The notes beneath the pieces were generated by a model, which was not told the DNA's origin, searched no databases, and saw only the letters and a list, made by a program, of their open reading frames with translations. The translations under genes were made by a program, and so were the position numbers. Positions 37,615-47,434 of a DNA stretch of 64,000 bases are shown in pieces. Location: contig CAJWHM010000006.1 in NCBI GenBank assembly GCA_913041125.1, forward strand, positions 23,248 to 87,247. The letters are read 5' to 3'. Within the stretch, counting starts at the first letter, position 1, and every line of letters begins with the position of its first letter. This DNA comes from an uncultured Bacteroidota bacterium. GTDB taxonomy: Bacteria > Bacteroidota > Bacteroidia > Flavobacteriales > Flavobacteriaceae.

Positions 37615-39014
37615 TGAAGCTTTGGAACCGTTACTGTTCTATTAATCCAACAGTCAAATTTTATTACAGATCCTGCATTACCCTCAGTAAAAATATCAGT
37701 TTTGCTTGGCGCTCTTCCACTATAACTATCTGCAGCCTTTTTAGCAATCTTAGACAAAGAATTATCTACACGAGAAGCCTTTTTTGCTAAATCTGCTGCG
37801 AGCCAATACACAGCTCTTTTGTTAAATTGAGAATTTCCACAATCGTTAGCACTATCTGCATAAAGATTTGCAATCAATAAATAAGCTCTTCCTAGTGATG
37901 GTTGGTAACTTAATGCCTTATTCGCATAATTCCTCGCAGAAGATCTTCTGCCAGCTACTCTAAATTTGTTCGCAATTTTCAAAAGTATTTTTGCTTTTCT
38001 ATAATTATCTGTTTCAAGAGAAATAGATTCCTCATAATATTTAAGTGCTTCTTCTGCATTACCTGATTTATCATTTAAAAGCCCTAAATAATATGCGGAA
38101 TCTGCTGAGGGATCAAGTGCGTGAAGTGCTTCAACTAGGGTGACAAAAAAAGGATCATCAGAACATTCCTTACTATCCATTCTGTTAGCAGCTCTTTTTA
38201 ACCATACGGAATCTTCTTTAAACTCATCAAAATTTGCTTTGTACAGAGGAATTAAATTTTCACAAGTTGCCTCTTTAACAATTATTGCGTCTAGGTTTGA
38301 TAGAAAAGTTCCTATTGCTTTTGAATTTATATTATATACTTTTTTTCTTCTTTGTTCTCTACTAGTAAGTGGCTTACCTTCTTCCTCCTTTTTTAAAATA
38401 ATATCAAGTTTTTTTGCAAGAGATACAGTTTCAACTTCAAATTTTTCAGATACTTCTTCATATTTATTAAATAGCATTTCCATACTGACTTCATTATCTC
38501 CCTTTTTATATCTATCATAAAGTGTTTTAAAATAATTATATAAAAATTTTGGATTAGTAAAACTAGCAGCGTCTTTAGTAAAAGCTTCATCAAATATTTT
38601 ATATACTTCGTTTAATTCAGCCATTTTAAAATCTAAAAGTGCTTGCGCTTTTCTTCCTGTTACGTCGCCAACAATACTTTTATTTTTATTTTTTGGAAAA
38701 TATTGTAACCATTCATCATAGAGTTTAATTAAATCTTTTTTAGATGCTTCAATTACCTCAGGTGTTCCATTTTTAATATTATTCTTTAAAATACGCTCAC
38801 CATAAGTATAAATAGCTGCGTTTATATCAGGACAATTTTCTCTTACTCTCATCCAAGGTTCTGATGCAGAGGCGTAGTTTTTTACTTTTACGTATTCAGC
38901 AAAAATTGATAAATCTTGCATGCAAGCAGCTGTATCTTGCGAATAAAGGAAATTTTGAAAAACTAAAAATAAAAGTAAAGCATGTTTAAAATAATTCTTT
39001 TTCATCTTTTTCAT
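37611..39014 (-). CDS. Secreted tetratricopeptide repeat protein
   Basis: 467 residues with a signal peptide (about 1-25, ending FLYSQ). An N-terminal region (about 30-290) of helices with paired cysteines (C31, C54) is followed by TPR units (about 300-410; AYYLGLLNDKSGNAEEALKYYEES, split here as AYYLGLLNDK and AEEALKYYEES). Probably a periplasmic scaffold. It sits 2 bases after an outer-membrane barrel gene and overlaps lptC, suggesting an envelope-assembly role; no precise function is known. A second ATG at 39005 is possible. Confidence 0.8.
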   Translation of the reverse strand: MKKMKKNYFKHALLLFLVFQNFLYSQDTAACMQDLSIFAEYVKVKNYASASEPWMRVRENCPDINAAIYTYGERILKNNIKNGTPEVIEASKKDLIKLYDEWLQYFPKNKNKSIVGDVTGRKAQALLDFKMAELNEVYKIFDEAFTKDAASFTNPKFLYNYFKTLYDRYKKGDNEVSMEMLFNKYEEVSEKFEVETVSLAKKLDIILKKEEEGKPLTSREQRRKKVYNINSKAIGTFLSNLDAIIVKEATCENLIPLYKANFDEFKEDSVWLKRAANRMDSKECSDDPFFVTLVEALHALDPSADSAYYLGLLNDKSGNAEEALKYYEESISLETDNYRKAKILLKIANKFRVAGRRSSARNYANKALSYQPSLGRAYLLIANLYADSANDCGNSQFNKRAVYWLAADLAKKASRVDNSLSKIAKKAADSYSGRAPSKTDIFTEGNAGSVIKFDCWINRTVTVPKLQ

Positions 39015-39016
39015 AT

Positions 39017-40273
39017 TTAATTATAAACTCTTTTTATAAACCAAATGTCATTTAGTGATAAACCAACTCGTAAAGCTAATATTCTTTCTTGAACTAATCC
39101 TGATGTTGATTGACCTCTTTGGATTATTTCGAAACCAACGTTTACGTTTGACAAACCAGTCAATGGAAGTCCTAACCCTAAAGTGACACCATTCTCTCTT
39201 ATTGCAATATTATTAATAATTGTGCTCATTTGCTCAGAGCGGAATCCAAAACGGTAAACAACTCTGCTCCAAAAACTTGTAAATGATGCATAATTAGGAA
39301 TAAAATATCCTCCTAAAGACCATTTTTTCGAATCTTGATAAGAAACATTATTTCTTTCAAAGAATCTATTCTCAAATGTAGAAGTTTTTGCCAAATTGTA
39401 CTGAGCTCCAAAAAACCATTTTTTATTTTTCCCAAGACCAAATCCAATTTTTGTGATTGGAGAAAGTTCTAGGGTTGTTCTATTTAAATTAGATTGTGCT
39501 AGATCAATTTCAGTAAACTCAATAATTGTCTCTCGGGATAGTGATTGTGTATAAAAAATTCTCCTGTTTTGTGAATCTAAAAAAGAAAGGGGTTCTAAAG
39601 AAAACATTGCCTGAGCTTTAAATTTTTTATTGATAGGTAAAACCAATTGTAATGATAATTGATAATTAAATCCAGAAACATCTGACTCATTAACAAGAAA
39701 AGTTCCATTATCAATCCCATCAACAAATTGTCCTGACCTATAAAGCAGATTCCCAAAATTATAATTTAACGTAGAACCAATTGATATATTTTTGGAAATA
39801 GGTATTCCTAAGGAAAAGTATGCTCGATTTAATCCACCAGAACCTTCATATCTATTAAAAATATTAGAGTCTTCTAATTCACTAACATCCTGTAAACGAT
39901 ATCCAATAGAGGTAAATGGAATAATTCCAAAACCAAAACCAAACTTTTTCGTAGGTATACTTACTGATAGATAATCAAGAGAAGCAATATCAGTATTTTG
40001 AGATTCTGAAATATCGGAAATATAATTATTAATGTAATTGACACCTATAGAGTAAGTTGTAAATTTTAAAAATCCATAACTTGCAGGATTGGCTAAATTA
40101 GCATGTATTGAATCGGTGAAAACATCTAGGCCACCCATATGTCTTGTCGCTTGAGTTCCATTAAATGTATTTTCACCTAATCCGGTTGAAGAATATGGTG
40201 ATGATGAATTATTTTGCGCAATCAATGGAAGAGCAATTAAAAGAAAAAAAAGAGTCTCTTTTATTCTGATCAT
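39017..40273 (-). CDS. Outer-membrane beta-barrel protein of unknown function
   Basis: 418 residues. Signal peptide (about 1-19, ending PLIAQ), then alternating amphipathic strands rich in Gly, Asn, Tyr and Phe, ending in a strand at IWFIKRVYN. The N-terminal SSSPYSSTGLGENTFNGT resembles FadL/PorV-like barrels, where the N-terminus forms a plug, but a specific family is not certain. It overlaps coaX in ATGA and precedes the TPR gene, so the three may act together. Confidence 0.75.
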   Translation of the reverse strand: MIRIKETLFFLLIALPLIAQNNSSSPYSSTGLGENTFNGTQATRHMGGLDVFTDSIHANLANPASYGFLKFTTYSIGVNYINNYISDISESQNTDIASLDYLSVSIPTKKFGFGFGIIPFTSIGYRLQDVSELEDSNIFNRYEGSGGLNRAYFSLGIPISKNISIGSTLNYNFGNLLYRSGQFVDGIDNGTFLVNESDVSGFNYQLSLQLVLPINKKFKAQAMFSLEPLSFLDSQNRRIFYTQSLSRETIIEFTEIDLAQSNLNRTTLELSPITKIGFGLGKNKKWFFGAQYNLAKTSTFENRFFERNNVSYQDSKKWSLGGYFIPNYASFTSFWSRVVYRFGFRSEQMSTIINNIAIRENGVTLGLGLPLTGLSNVNVGFEIIQRGQSTSGLVQERILALRVGLSLNDIWFIKRVYN

Positions 40274-41001
40274 TTAGTTATGTTAGTTGATAGTATAAAG
40301 TTTAGACCTTTAGCTAAAAAATTTTTGTTTGCAAATATGGTGTTTTTTAATGTTTTAGACAACTTTTGGGCATCTCCACCTGACAAAATTACCTTAAGAA
40401 ATTTGAATTCTTTCTTGTAAAAATTAATTGTTTCTTTGATTTCTGATATAATCCCATGTGTTACCCCAGAATGAATAGCTTGTTCAGTATTTTCGCCTAT
40501 TACATTATAAACTATTTCAGGCTCTAACAAAGGTAATTTTCCAGAAAATTTATTTAAGGCCCTATAGCGCATCAAATAACCAGGACTTATTGAACCGCCT
40601 AAATGAATAGCATTACTAGTTAAAATATCATAAGTTACACATGTACCTAAGTCAATAATTAATATATCTTCTTTTGGATATTCAATCATAGAAGACGTTA
40701 TTAAAGCAATGCGATCTGATCCCAGTTGATTAAAAGGTTTATATCTTGATTTGAATGGAAGCTTTAATTCAGAAGAACAATAAATAAAGGGTAGAGGGGA
40801 TAAAAAATTTTCTATTTCCTTAGTAATACATCCGTTAACGTCTGATATTATACATCTCGAAATAGAAGGATAGTTATCAAGTAATCTATTTAATTCTATT
40901 TTCCAATCATTAAGGTTTAAATTAGTTGAATCAATTTCATTTTTGTTATTAAACACGAAGTATTTAATTCTAGTATTCCCTAGATCGATTATAAGATTCA
41001 T
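40270..41001 (-). CDS. coaX: Type III pantothenate kinase CoaX
   Basis: 243-residue ASKHA-fold kinase carrying out the first step of coenzyme A synthesis. Motifs: N-terminal phosphate loop IIDLGNTRIKY (about 4-14), GSDRIALI, the second phosphate motif IIDLGTCVTYD, the pantothenate region GGSISPGYLMRYRAL and HSGVTHG. No other CoA gene is nearby; in this operon it precedes envelope genes, an order often kept in flavobacteria. Confidence 0.94.
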   Translation of the reverse strand: MNLIIDLGNTRIKYFVFNNKNEIDSTNLNLNDWKIELNRLLDNYPSISRCIISDVNGCITKEIENFLSPLPFIYCSSELKLPFKSRYKPFNQLGSDRIALITSSMIEYPKEDILIIDLGTCVTYDILTSNAIHLGGSISPGYLMRYRALNKFSGKLPLLEPEIVYNVIGENTEQAIHSGVTHGIISEIKETINFYKKEFKFLKVILSGGDAQKLSKTLKNTIFANKNFLAKGLNFILSTNITK

Positions 41002-41049
41002 TTATTTTGCTTAACAAAGTAAAATTACAAAGAAAATAAGTGAAATGAT

Positions 41050-41080
41050 TTTGTGAGAATACAAAAGGCGACTATATTTG
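41050..41080 (+). promoter_or_regulatory. Full -33/-7 promoter of tRNA-Phe
   Basis: TTTG at 41050-41053, a 19-base spacer and TATATTTG at 41073-41080: the best match in the window to the Bacteroidota TTTG/TAnnTTTG promoter. Transcription would start a few bases downstream, about 10 bases before the mature tRNA. Confidence 0.75.
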
Positions 41081-41097
41081 CTCTTGCTTTAGAGCGG

Positions 41098-41170
41098 GGT
41101 ACCTTAGCTCAGTTGGTAGAGCAAAGGACTGAAAATCCTTGTGTCCCTGGTTCGATTCCTGGAGGTACCA
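41098..41170 (+). tRNA. tRNA-Phe (GAA anticodon)
   Basis: A 73-base cloverleaf. Acceptor GGTACCT pairs with AGGTACC; D stem GCTC/GAGC; anticodon stem AAGGA/TCCTT around loop CTGAAAA, giving anticodon GAA; variable loop GTGTC; T loop TTCGATT; discriminator A. CCA is not encoded. Both halves of the T stem read CCTGG, so the middle pair (51-63) is a U-U mismatch. It has its own promoter and a 12-bp terminator hairpin. Confidence 0.95.
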
Positions 41171-41172
41171 CA

Positions 41173-41204
41173 AATACCCTATAATTCTTTATAGGGTATT
41201 TTAA
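41173..41204 (+). terminator. Terminator of tRNA-Phe
   Basis: Perfect 12-bp stem AATACCCTATAA/TTATAGGGTATT (41173-41184 and 41189-41200) with a 4-base loop, followed by a short T-run. It begins 3 bases after the tRNA. Being symmetrical, it may also end the rmuC transcript only in reverse orientation upstream of coaX. Confidence 0.8.
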
Positions 41205-41215
41205 TAAAAATAATA

Positions 41216-42514
41216 TTAATCATTATTTTGATTTTGAACTTCAAGAAAATTTGACTTGGAATCGCCTGTTTTTGAGACTTCTAAATGTTCTACATTCTTC
41301 AATTTAGATTGCATCATCCTTGTTCTTGTTCCAACGAGAGTTTCTATTTCTTTATTTGCTTCATTTATTTTCTTTTGTGCTTTTTCTAAGACACCTCCAA
41401 AAGAGTTGAACTCTTTTTTTACTGCTGCCAAAACATTCCAAACCTCACTACTTCTTTTTTGGATTGCAAGAGTTTTAAAACCCATCTGAAGACTGTTGAG
41501 CATTGCAGCAAGAGTCGTAGGTCCTGTGACAACAATTTTATATTCTCGTTGCAACATCGCTATCATGTCAGGTTGACGTACAACTTCTGCGAATAAGCCT
41601 TCTATTGGTAAAAACATGATGCCAAAATCAGTTGTATTTGGAGGATCAATATACTTTAGTGAAATATCTTTTGCGAATTTTTTTACACTTTGAAGCAAAG
41701 ATTTAATTGATAATTCAACAGAAGCAGAGTCTCCTGTTTCGTATGCATTTTGAAGCCTTATATAGTCTTCTTGGGGAAATTTTGCATCAATTGGCAAATA
41801 AACACTTTTATCATTTTTACCTCTCCCAGGAAGTTTTATTGCATATTCTACTATTGCATCAGAATCAACTTTAGTTTTAACATTTATATCAAATTGATCT
41901 GGAGTCATAATTTCTTCTAAAATGTTACCAAGTTGAATTTCTCCTAATACCCCTCTTGTTTTAACATTAGTTAGAACTTTTTTAAGATCTCCAACACCAG
42001 AAGCTATATTTTGCATTTCACCTAATCCTTTCTGGACAACAAGTAATTGCTTAGTTACCATTTCAAATGACTTTCCTAGTCGCTCTTCAAGAGTTTTATG
42101 CAGTTTTTCGTCAACAGTTTCACGCATTCTTTCTAAACGTAATTCTGTTGTTTTTATCATTTCTTCTTGTTTTGCCTTCATTTGGTCAAACTTTTCCTTT
42201 TGAAGTTTATTAAAATCTTCAACGTTATTAGAAAAAGTATGTTGAAAATCTTTAAGTGTATTTCTTAACTCTTCTCGATCATCTTTTGCTTTTTTGATAA
42301 TGGTTTCATTTAAACGTTCAAAACTTCTAGAAAGCTCGTTTCTGTTTTCCTGTAAATTTTTTGATAGTTCTTCACGATTAATCATAAATTCTTTTTGAAA
42401 TTGATTACTTAAAAAAGTTTCAAAACCCTTGTTTTGAGTACTTTTTGTCCTAAAAATTAAAAAAATAACAAGAAGAGTGGTTAGGATAAGAAAAGTTATA
42501 ACGATTAATTCCAT
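41216..42514 (-). CDS. rmuC: DNA recombination protein RmuC
   Basis: 432 residues from the ATG at 42514, where a single membrane anchor begins (ELIVITFLILTTLLVIFLIF); a longer frame to 42550 adds no recognisable sequence. A coiled coil (about 45-160) precedes the RmuC domain (about 165-400; RGVLGEIQLGNILEEI, LPIDAKFPQEDY, GIMFLPIEGLFAEV, TGPTTLAAMLNSLQMG). RmuC limits DNA inversions and has a PD-(D/E)XK-like nuclease core. The gene ends just after the tRNA-Phe terminator. Confidence 0.9.
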   Translation of the reverse strand: MELIVITFLILTTLLVIFLIFRTKSTQNKGFETFLSNQFQKEFMINREELSKNLQENRNELSRSFERLNETIIKKAKDDREELRNTLKDFQHTFSNNVEDFNKLQKEKFDQMKAKQEEMIKTTELRLERMRETVDEKLHKTLEERLGKSFEMVTKQLLVVQKGLGEMQNIASGVGDLKKVLTNVKTRGVLGEIQLGNILEEIMTPDQFDINVKTKVDSDAIVEYAIKLPGRGKNDKSVYLPIDAKFPQEDYIRLQNAYETGDSASVELSIKSLLQSVKKFAKDISLKYIDPPNTTDFGIMFLPIEGLFAEVVRQPDMIAMLQREYKIVVTGPTTLAAMLNSLQMGFKTLAIQKRSSEVWNVLAAVKKEFNSFGGVLEKAQKKINEANKEIETLVGTRTRMMQSKLKNVEHLEVSKTGDSKSNFLEVQNQNND

Positions 42515-42580
42515 AAAATTGCTTTGAATTTTAAAAATAAAGAAAGTCAAAAAAACTAATGGCTAAAACAACCAATGTTT

Positions 42581-43282
42581 TTAACTATTCCTATTTAAAA
42601 ATTTAATTATTGTAGTTGAACTCGTTCCCCAAAGAACAAAACCGCTCAATACAGTAAAAACTCCAAAAAGTGAAAAAATTCTTAATAGTATATTATTGAA
42701 ATTATCACGTCCTTGATAGTCCATAGTGTGACCCATCCATAAAAAATCAAACCAGCGCCAACTTTGATGTCTTACTTTTTTAAAAATTCCACTTTTAGCA
42801 TCAACATATGCAACTAATAAGTCTTTATGCTTATAATGTATTGCATATGCTGGTAATGACTGTCCTCTGTATTCGTGATGCGAATTTGTTTCTGTTAAAT
42901 ATTCAACATGATCTAATATTAACTCTTCGATTAGATTTTCTTGAGCAATTGATATAGCTTCCTTTTCAGTTATTCTATTCTTTATGGTCCCTGTTTTTGC
43001 GTTATAAAGGTGATTATTATTAATCCAATAATAAGGTTTCCCTTCTATATCTACTAAATCAAGCTCTCTAATTGATACGCTAAGACTGTCTAAAGGAATT
43101 AAATTTGAATAAATTGCTTTATCAGAAGGAACTCTAATAAATTGATCCCCATGTATTTCGTCTAGATCAGTCCAACTAAAATATAAACCAGAAATTGTCC
43201 AGGCTAAAAATTGTATGCCTATAAAAAGCCCTAGATACCTATGTGTTTTTCTAATTTTTAAAGCTAAGTCTCTCTTTACCAT
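42581..43282 (-). CDS. PepSY domain membrane protein
   Basis: 233 residues. Two transmembrane helices, near the N-terminus (about 17-36) and C-terminus (about 203-222), enclose a periplasmic PepSY-type region (about 95-170; ITEKEAISIAQENL, YVDAKSGIFKKV). Conserved histidines (RKTHRYLG, WMGHTMDYQG) resemble the short PepSY_TM proteins linked with metal or heme reduction in Bacteroidota. It lies 17 bases after the sortilin-like gene; function unproven. Confidence 0.75.
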   Translation of the reverse strand: MVKRDLALKIRKTHRYLGLFIGIQFLAWTISGLYFSWTDLDEIHGDQFIRVPSDKAIYSNLIPLDSLSVSIRELDLVDIEGKPYYWINNNHLYNAKTGTIKNRITEKEAISIAQENLIEELILDHVEYLTETNSHHEYRGQSLPAYAIHYKHKDLLVAYVDAKSGIFKKVRHQSWRWFDFLWMGHTMDYQGRDNFNNILLRIFSLFGVFTVLSGFVLWGTSSTTIIKFLNRNS

Positions 43283-43299
43283 CTCTGTATTTTATTAAT

Positions 43300-46200
43300 C
43301 TATTTATAAATTAATGCTGGTATATTTTTTGATTTAAATTCAGTTTCAAAATCTTTAAAATCTTTGTCGATGATTTCTTGCAATTGAATTTTATATTCCT
43401 GCCACTTGTTATTTAAATCATTATGTCTTATTTCAGCTCCCTGAGTTACTTTTGGATCCTCTGAATCAACATATTCTTTTAAATACATCCATTCAGCGTT
43501 AAGTTTATTATGAAAATTAATTACATCTTGAAAAGTTTTTTGATTAGGCTGAATTAAATTTACTTCCCAAGATTTAAGTTTTTCTTCTATAATATTTGCT
43601 TTACTTATCAAAGCTTCATAAGATTGATTTTTGCTAAGATATTGTTGATAATGTTTTAATTGTTTTTGGACCTCTCTCATATTTGTAACTGATTCGTGGA
43701 CATCTCGAATAGAGTTTTCGATTTTCACTAATAATTCTTGCTGTTTATCAAAATCTGATTGTGAAATTGAAAGATTAGGATTAGGTAAAACATTAATTTC
43801 TACCACTTTTTCTTTCTTATTTACTTTTAGTTTTGCTTTGTAATTTCCAGGTGATACTCTACTTCCTGAATAACTACCGTAAACAAAAACTTTCTCTACA
43901 CTAGGTAAAGATTCCCTTCTTAAATCCCAATGAAACCTATTAAATCCTTGTTTTTTAGGTAGTATTTCTTTTGGGCCTGGTCCGCCTGGCCATGATTTAT
44001 TTGATTTTTCTTTTACAGAACTATAAGTTCTAATTACTTCATCGCCATCAATAATTTCTAAAGTTATATTTAATGAGTCGCTAACTTCTGGAAGATAATA
44101 ATCTAAAATTATACCACTTAAAGGATTGGTTCCTTGAAAAGAATTTTTAGAAGTTTTTCTTGAAAAAATTCGGTATCCTTTTTTTGGTGTAACAAGATGT
44201 AAACCATTAATATTTTTTTGTTCCTGAAGCGGACTAATATCGTCCAAAATCCAAAAAGAACGTCCAGCAGTCGCTGCTATAAGATCGTTATCACGTATGA
44301 AAAGGTCATTAATTGGGACAATTGGTAAGTTGTTTTGAAATGATTCCCAATTCTCTCCTTCATCAAATGATATATAAAAACCTGTTTCTGTTCCTGCGTA
44401 GAGTATTCCAGGAACTTTTGGATCTGCTCTTACAACTCTTACAAAAGTATGTTCTCCTTTTATTCCATCTGTAATTAATTCCCAATTTAATCCATAGTCC
44501 TTTGTTTTAAAAATGTATGGCATCAAGTCCATAAACTTATATCTCATTAATGTTATGTAAGCTGTTGCTGGATCATGCGGAGATACTTCAATACTATTAA
44601 TAATCCCTTCTTTTAGTCCTCTAGGTGTAACGTTCTTCCAATTTTCTCCGCTGTCACGAGTTATGTGAATAAGTCCATCATCGCTACCAGCCCAAATAAC
44701 TTTAGGGTCATGTGGTGATAATGATAAACTCATCAATGTATTATAGTTTTCTCCACCAGCAGCCTCATTTGTAAATGGTGTTCCACCTGGAACTTGTTGA
44801 ATTTTATTATTTCTTGTTAGATCTGGGCTAATAACTTCCCATTTAATACCGCCGTCTTTAGATTTAAATATAACATTCCCTGCATGATAAATTGTATTTC
44901 GATTATGAGGAGAACTCAAAATAGGAGCATTCCAATTAAATCTATATTTAAATTCACTTGGAACGTTTCCTAACGATAGCTCAGGATATTCTTTTATCTC
45001 TTTCCCTGTTTTTGTTCTACGATTCCATTTTTCAATTATTCCTTGGTAACAACCTCCATATATTGTTTGTGGATTTTCAGGATCAAATGCTAAAAAAGCA
45101 CTTTCACAGCCCGCGACAGAATACCAGTCTTTCCAATCTATACCACTATCACTATCACGACTTAAAATACCAATAGCTGAATTATCTTGCTGGCCACCAT
45201 AAACATGATAGGGTACTTGAGAATCTGCAATTACTCTATAAAATTGTGAAGTTGGTTGATTTTGTTGTGTACTCCAACTTTTCCCACCATTCAACGTTAC
45301 ATTTGCTCCTCCATCATTTGAATTAATCATAATTTGATTATTCTTTGGGTGTATCCATAAATGATGATTATCGCCATGAGGGGTATTCAAAACATTAAAT
45401 GTTTTTCCTCCATCAATAGACTTTAGAACTGGTGCATTTAAAACATAAACTTTATTTTCATCTTGAGGATCAGCAAAAACTTCCATGTAATACCATGATC
45501 GAGTTACTGCAATTCTTTCATTATTAATTTGTTTCCAAGAAGCTCCACTATCCTCTGAACGATAGACCCCTGACTTATCTCCTTCAGCCTCAAGATTTAC
45601 GTAAATAATTTTCGAATTTGCTCTAGAGACTGAAATACCTGATTTACCTAAAATTTTAGGAAGTCCTTTTTCTAATTTTGTCCAATTTTGGCCCCCATCT
45701 GTAGATTTATAAATTCCTGAATCCGGGCCGCCAGATTTCATTTGCCATGGTGTACGTTCATGTTCCCACATAGCAGCATAAAGAATTCTAGGATTATTCA
45801 TATCCATACTCAAAGAAGAAGCTCCAACATTATCATTAATATAAAGTACCTTTTCCCAGGTTTCTCCACCGTCTAAGGTTTTATAAATACCTCTCTCTTT
45901 ACTTGAGCCGTACTGTGCACCTTGAACAGCAACAAAAAATATATCTGGATTAGATGGGTGGATTTCAATATTAGATATGTGCCTGGAAAAACCTAATCCA
46001 ATATGCTTCCATGTTATTCCAGAATCTTCAGATTTATACACTCCGTCTCCCATCGATGTCATCACACCTCTGGCGGCATGTTCACCCATTCCCACAATAA
46101 CTACATTAGGATCACTTTCTGATACTGCAATTGCACCAACAGTTCCTGTTTTAAAAAAACCATCAGAAATATTTTTCCAATGAATTCCATAATCCTCTGT

Positions 46201-46431
46201 TTTCCAGACCCCTCCGCCTGTACTTCCCATGTAAAAAATATTTGGATGTTTCAAAACACCAGTAGAGGCAACACTTCTTCCTCCTCTAAAAGGCCCAATG
46301 TTTCTCCAATTAAGATTATTATATTTTAATGAATATGGAGTCTCTTTTTTCTTTATTCTTTTATTTTTTTGACCAAAACTAAAATTTAAACTAAAAATTA
46401 GAAGAATCGTTAAGGATATTGATATTCTCAT
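43300..46431 (-). CDS. Large secreted sortilin/VPS10-like BNR propeller protein
   Basis: 1043 residues with a signal peptide (about 1-20). The first 700 residues hold about ten Asp-box (BNR) repeats such as [48 protein letters not shown] and [11 protein letters not shown], forming one or two beta-propellers as in VPS10/sortilin and glycosyl hydrolase-like proteins. The last 300 residues include a beta domain and a coiled region (about 890-1000). Homologues are common in Bacteroidota, without an assigned activity. It may bind or process peptides or glycans at the surface. Confidence 0.8.
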   Translation of the reverse strand: MRISISLTILLIFSLNFSFGQKNKRIKKKETPYSLKYNNLNWRNIGPFRGGRSVASTGVLKHPNIFYMGSTGGGVWKTEDYGIHWKNISDGFFKTGTVGAIAVSESDPNVVIVGMGEHAARGVMTSMGDGVYKSEDSGITWKHIGLGFSRHISNIEIHPSNPDIFFVAVQGAQYGSSKERGIYKTLDGGETWEKVLYINDNVGASSLSMDMNNPRILYAAMWEHERTPWQMKSGGPDSGIYKSTDGGQNWTKLEKGLPKILGKSGISVSRANSKIIYVNLEAEGDKSGVYRSEDSGASWKQINNERIAVTRSWYYMEVFADPQDENKVYVLNAPVLKSIDGGKTFNVLNTPHGDNHHLWIHPKNNQIMINSNDGGANVTLNGGKSWSTQQNQPTSQFYRVIADSQVPYHVYGGQQDNSAIGILSRDSDSGIDWKDWYSVAGCESAFLAFDPENPQTIYGGCYQGIIEKWNRRTKTGKEIKEYPELSLGNVPSEFKYRFNWNAPILSSPHNRNTIYHAGNVIFKSKDGGIKWEVISPDLTRNNKIQQVPGGTPFTNEAAGGENYNTLMSLSLSPHDPKVIWAGSDDGLIHITRDSGENWKNVTPRGLKEGIINSIEVSPHDPATAYITLMRYKFMDLMPYIFKTKDYGLNWELITDGIKGEHTFVRVVRADPKVPGILYAGTETGFYISFDEGENWESFQNNLPIVPINDLFIRDNDLIAATAGRSFWILDDISPLQEQKNINGLHLVTPKKGYRIFSRKTSKNSFQGTNPLSGIILDYYLPEVSDSLNITLEIIDGDEVIRTYSSVKEKSNKSWPGGPGPKEILPKKQGFNRFHWDLRRESLPSVEKVFVYGSYSGSRVSPGNYKAKLKVNKKEKVVEINVLPNPNLSISQSDFDKQQELLVKIENSIRDVHESVTNMREVQKQLKHYQQYLSKNQSYEALISKANIIEEKLKSWEVNLIQPNQKTFQDVINFHNKLNAEWMYLKEYVDSEDPKVTQGAEIRHNDLNNKWQEYKIQLQEIIDKDFKDFETEFKSKNIPALIYK

Positions 46432-46511
46432 TAAACTTGTATTATATTATTTATAAATAATTATTACTTCCAAAATAGGAATATATATTAGTAATAACAA
46501 TCCATTTGATA

Positions 46512-47327
46512 TTAATTACTGTTTAATTTTAATCTAAATAATTTGGGATTTTCTTTATCCTCACTTTCAGATGTTAACCAAAAATTATTAGAATCAATTA
46601 TCTTTATTGCTTCAATCTGAGCGGGTTTAATAGGGATTAAATATTTTTTTAAGTCTATGTTCTCAAATCCCTTTTTACGAAAGTCTTTCAAAATGCATAA
46701 AAATTGATCCCCATCGAAATTATATCCTGTTAAAACCATCAAATCATCTTTTGAACTATAATCAGCAGCAGTAATTAGAGATTTAGTATCAATTGAAGCT
46801 TTCGGTGTCAAAATATAATTCCCTTCTTTTTTAGGGAAAGTATATATTTCAGAATTAAGTGTTTTCCTGTTTTTTGAGAATAAAATTAACTCTTCTCCAA
46901 AAACCGCTAGGCCTTCTGCATCAAACTCATTAAAAGTTTCTTTTGAAAAGGTTGTTTGTTTTTTATACCTAATATTAATCGTCCCTTTTGGAGTAAAATT
47001 TTTATTTAAAATGTAAATTCTTAAATTTTCTCTAGTTGCAAAATTATTACCAGTATCAGCTATGTAAAAATGATTTTCATCTGATGCTATATCTTCCCAA
47101 TCTTTATTTTTTATTTGACTAATCTCTATTTCTAATATCTTTTTACCCAACTTGTTGATTATATATAACTTAGGCTTATCTCCTGAGTCATTATGAGTAA
47201 TAAGATAGTTCTCAAAAAATTCTAACCCTGATGTTTCATTTAGTGATTTTGGAATTTTGATTGTGGATATATCAATTTGACATATTACATGAAAACTACA
47301 GAAAAAAAGAATAAAGAAATGTTTCAT
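46512..47327 (-). CDS. Secreted beta-propeller-like protein, unknown function
   Basis: 271 residues with a signal peptide (about 1-16). Repeated beta-rich segments with the motifs LNETSGLEF, HNDSGDKPKLY, DWEDIASDENHFYIADTGNN and AEGLAVFGEEL suggest a six-bladed propeller related to SdiA-regulated/phytase-like esterase folds. No catalytic residues can be named. It is separated by 80 bases from the sortilin-like gene on the same strand. Confidence 0.65.
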   Translation of the reverse strand: MKHFFILFFCSFHVICQIDISTIKIPKSLNETSGLEFFENYLITHNDSGDKPKLYIINKLGKKILEIEISQIKNKDWEDIASDENHFYIADTGNNFATRENLRIYILNKNFTPKGTINIRYKKQTTFSKETFNEFDAEGLAVFGEELILFSKNRKTLNSEIYTFPKKEGNYILTPKASIDTKSLITAADYSSKDDLMVLTGYNFDGDQFLCILKDFRKKGFENIDLKKYLIPIKPAQIEAIKIIDSNNFWLTSESEDKENPKLFRLKLNSN

Positions 47328-47407
47328 TTAATTTTTTAAATAGCAATATATCAATTAAGAGATAATTACGCATTTATATTAAATTTAAAAAACTATAATT
47401 AAACACT

Positions 47408-47415
47408 TACTTTTG
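47408..47415 (+). promoter_or_regulatory. -7 promoter element of GDSL-kynU operon
   Basis: TACTTTTG, an exact TAnnTTTG, 19 bases before the ATG at 47435. The -33 region is not clear. Confidence 0.5.
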
Positions 47416-47434
47416 ATTTAATCAATATAAAGGC

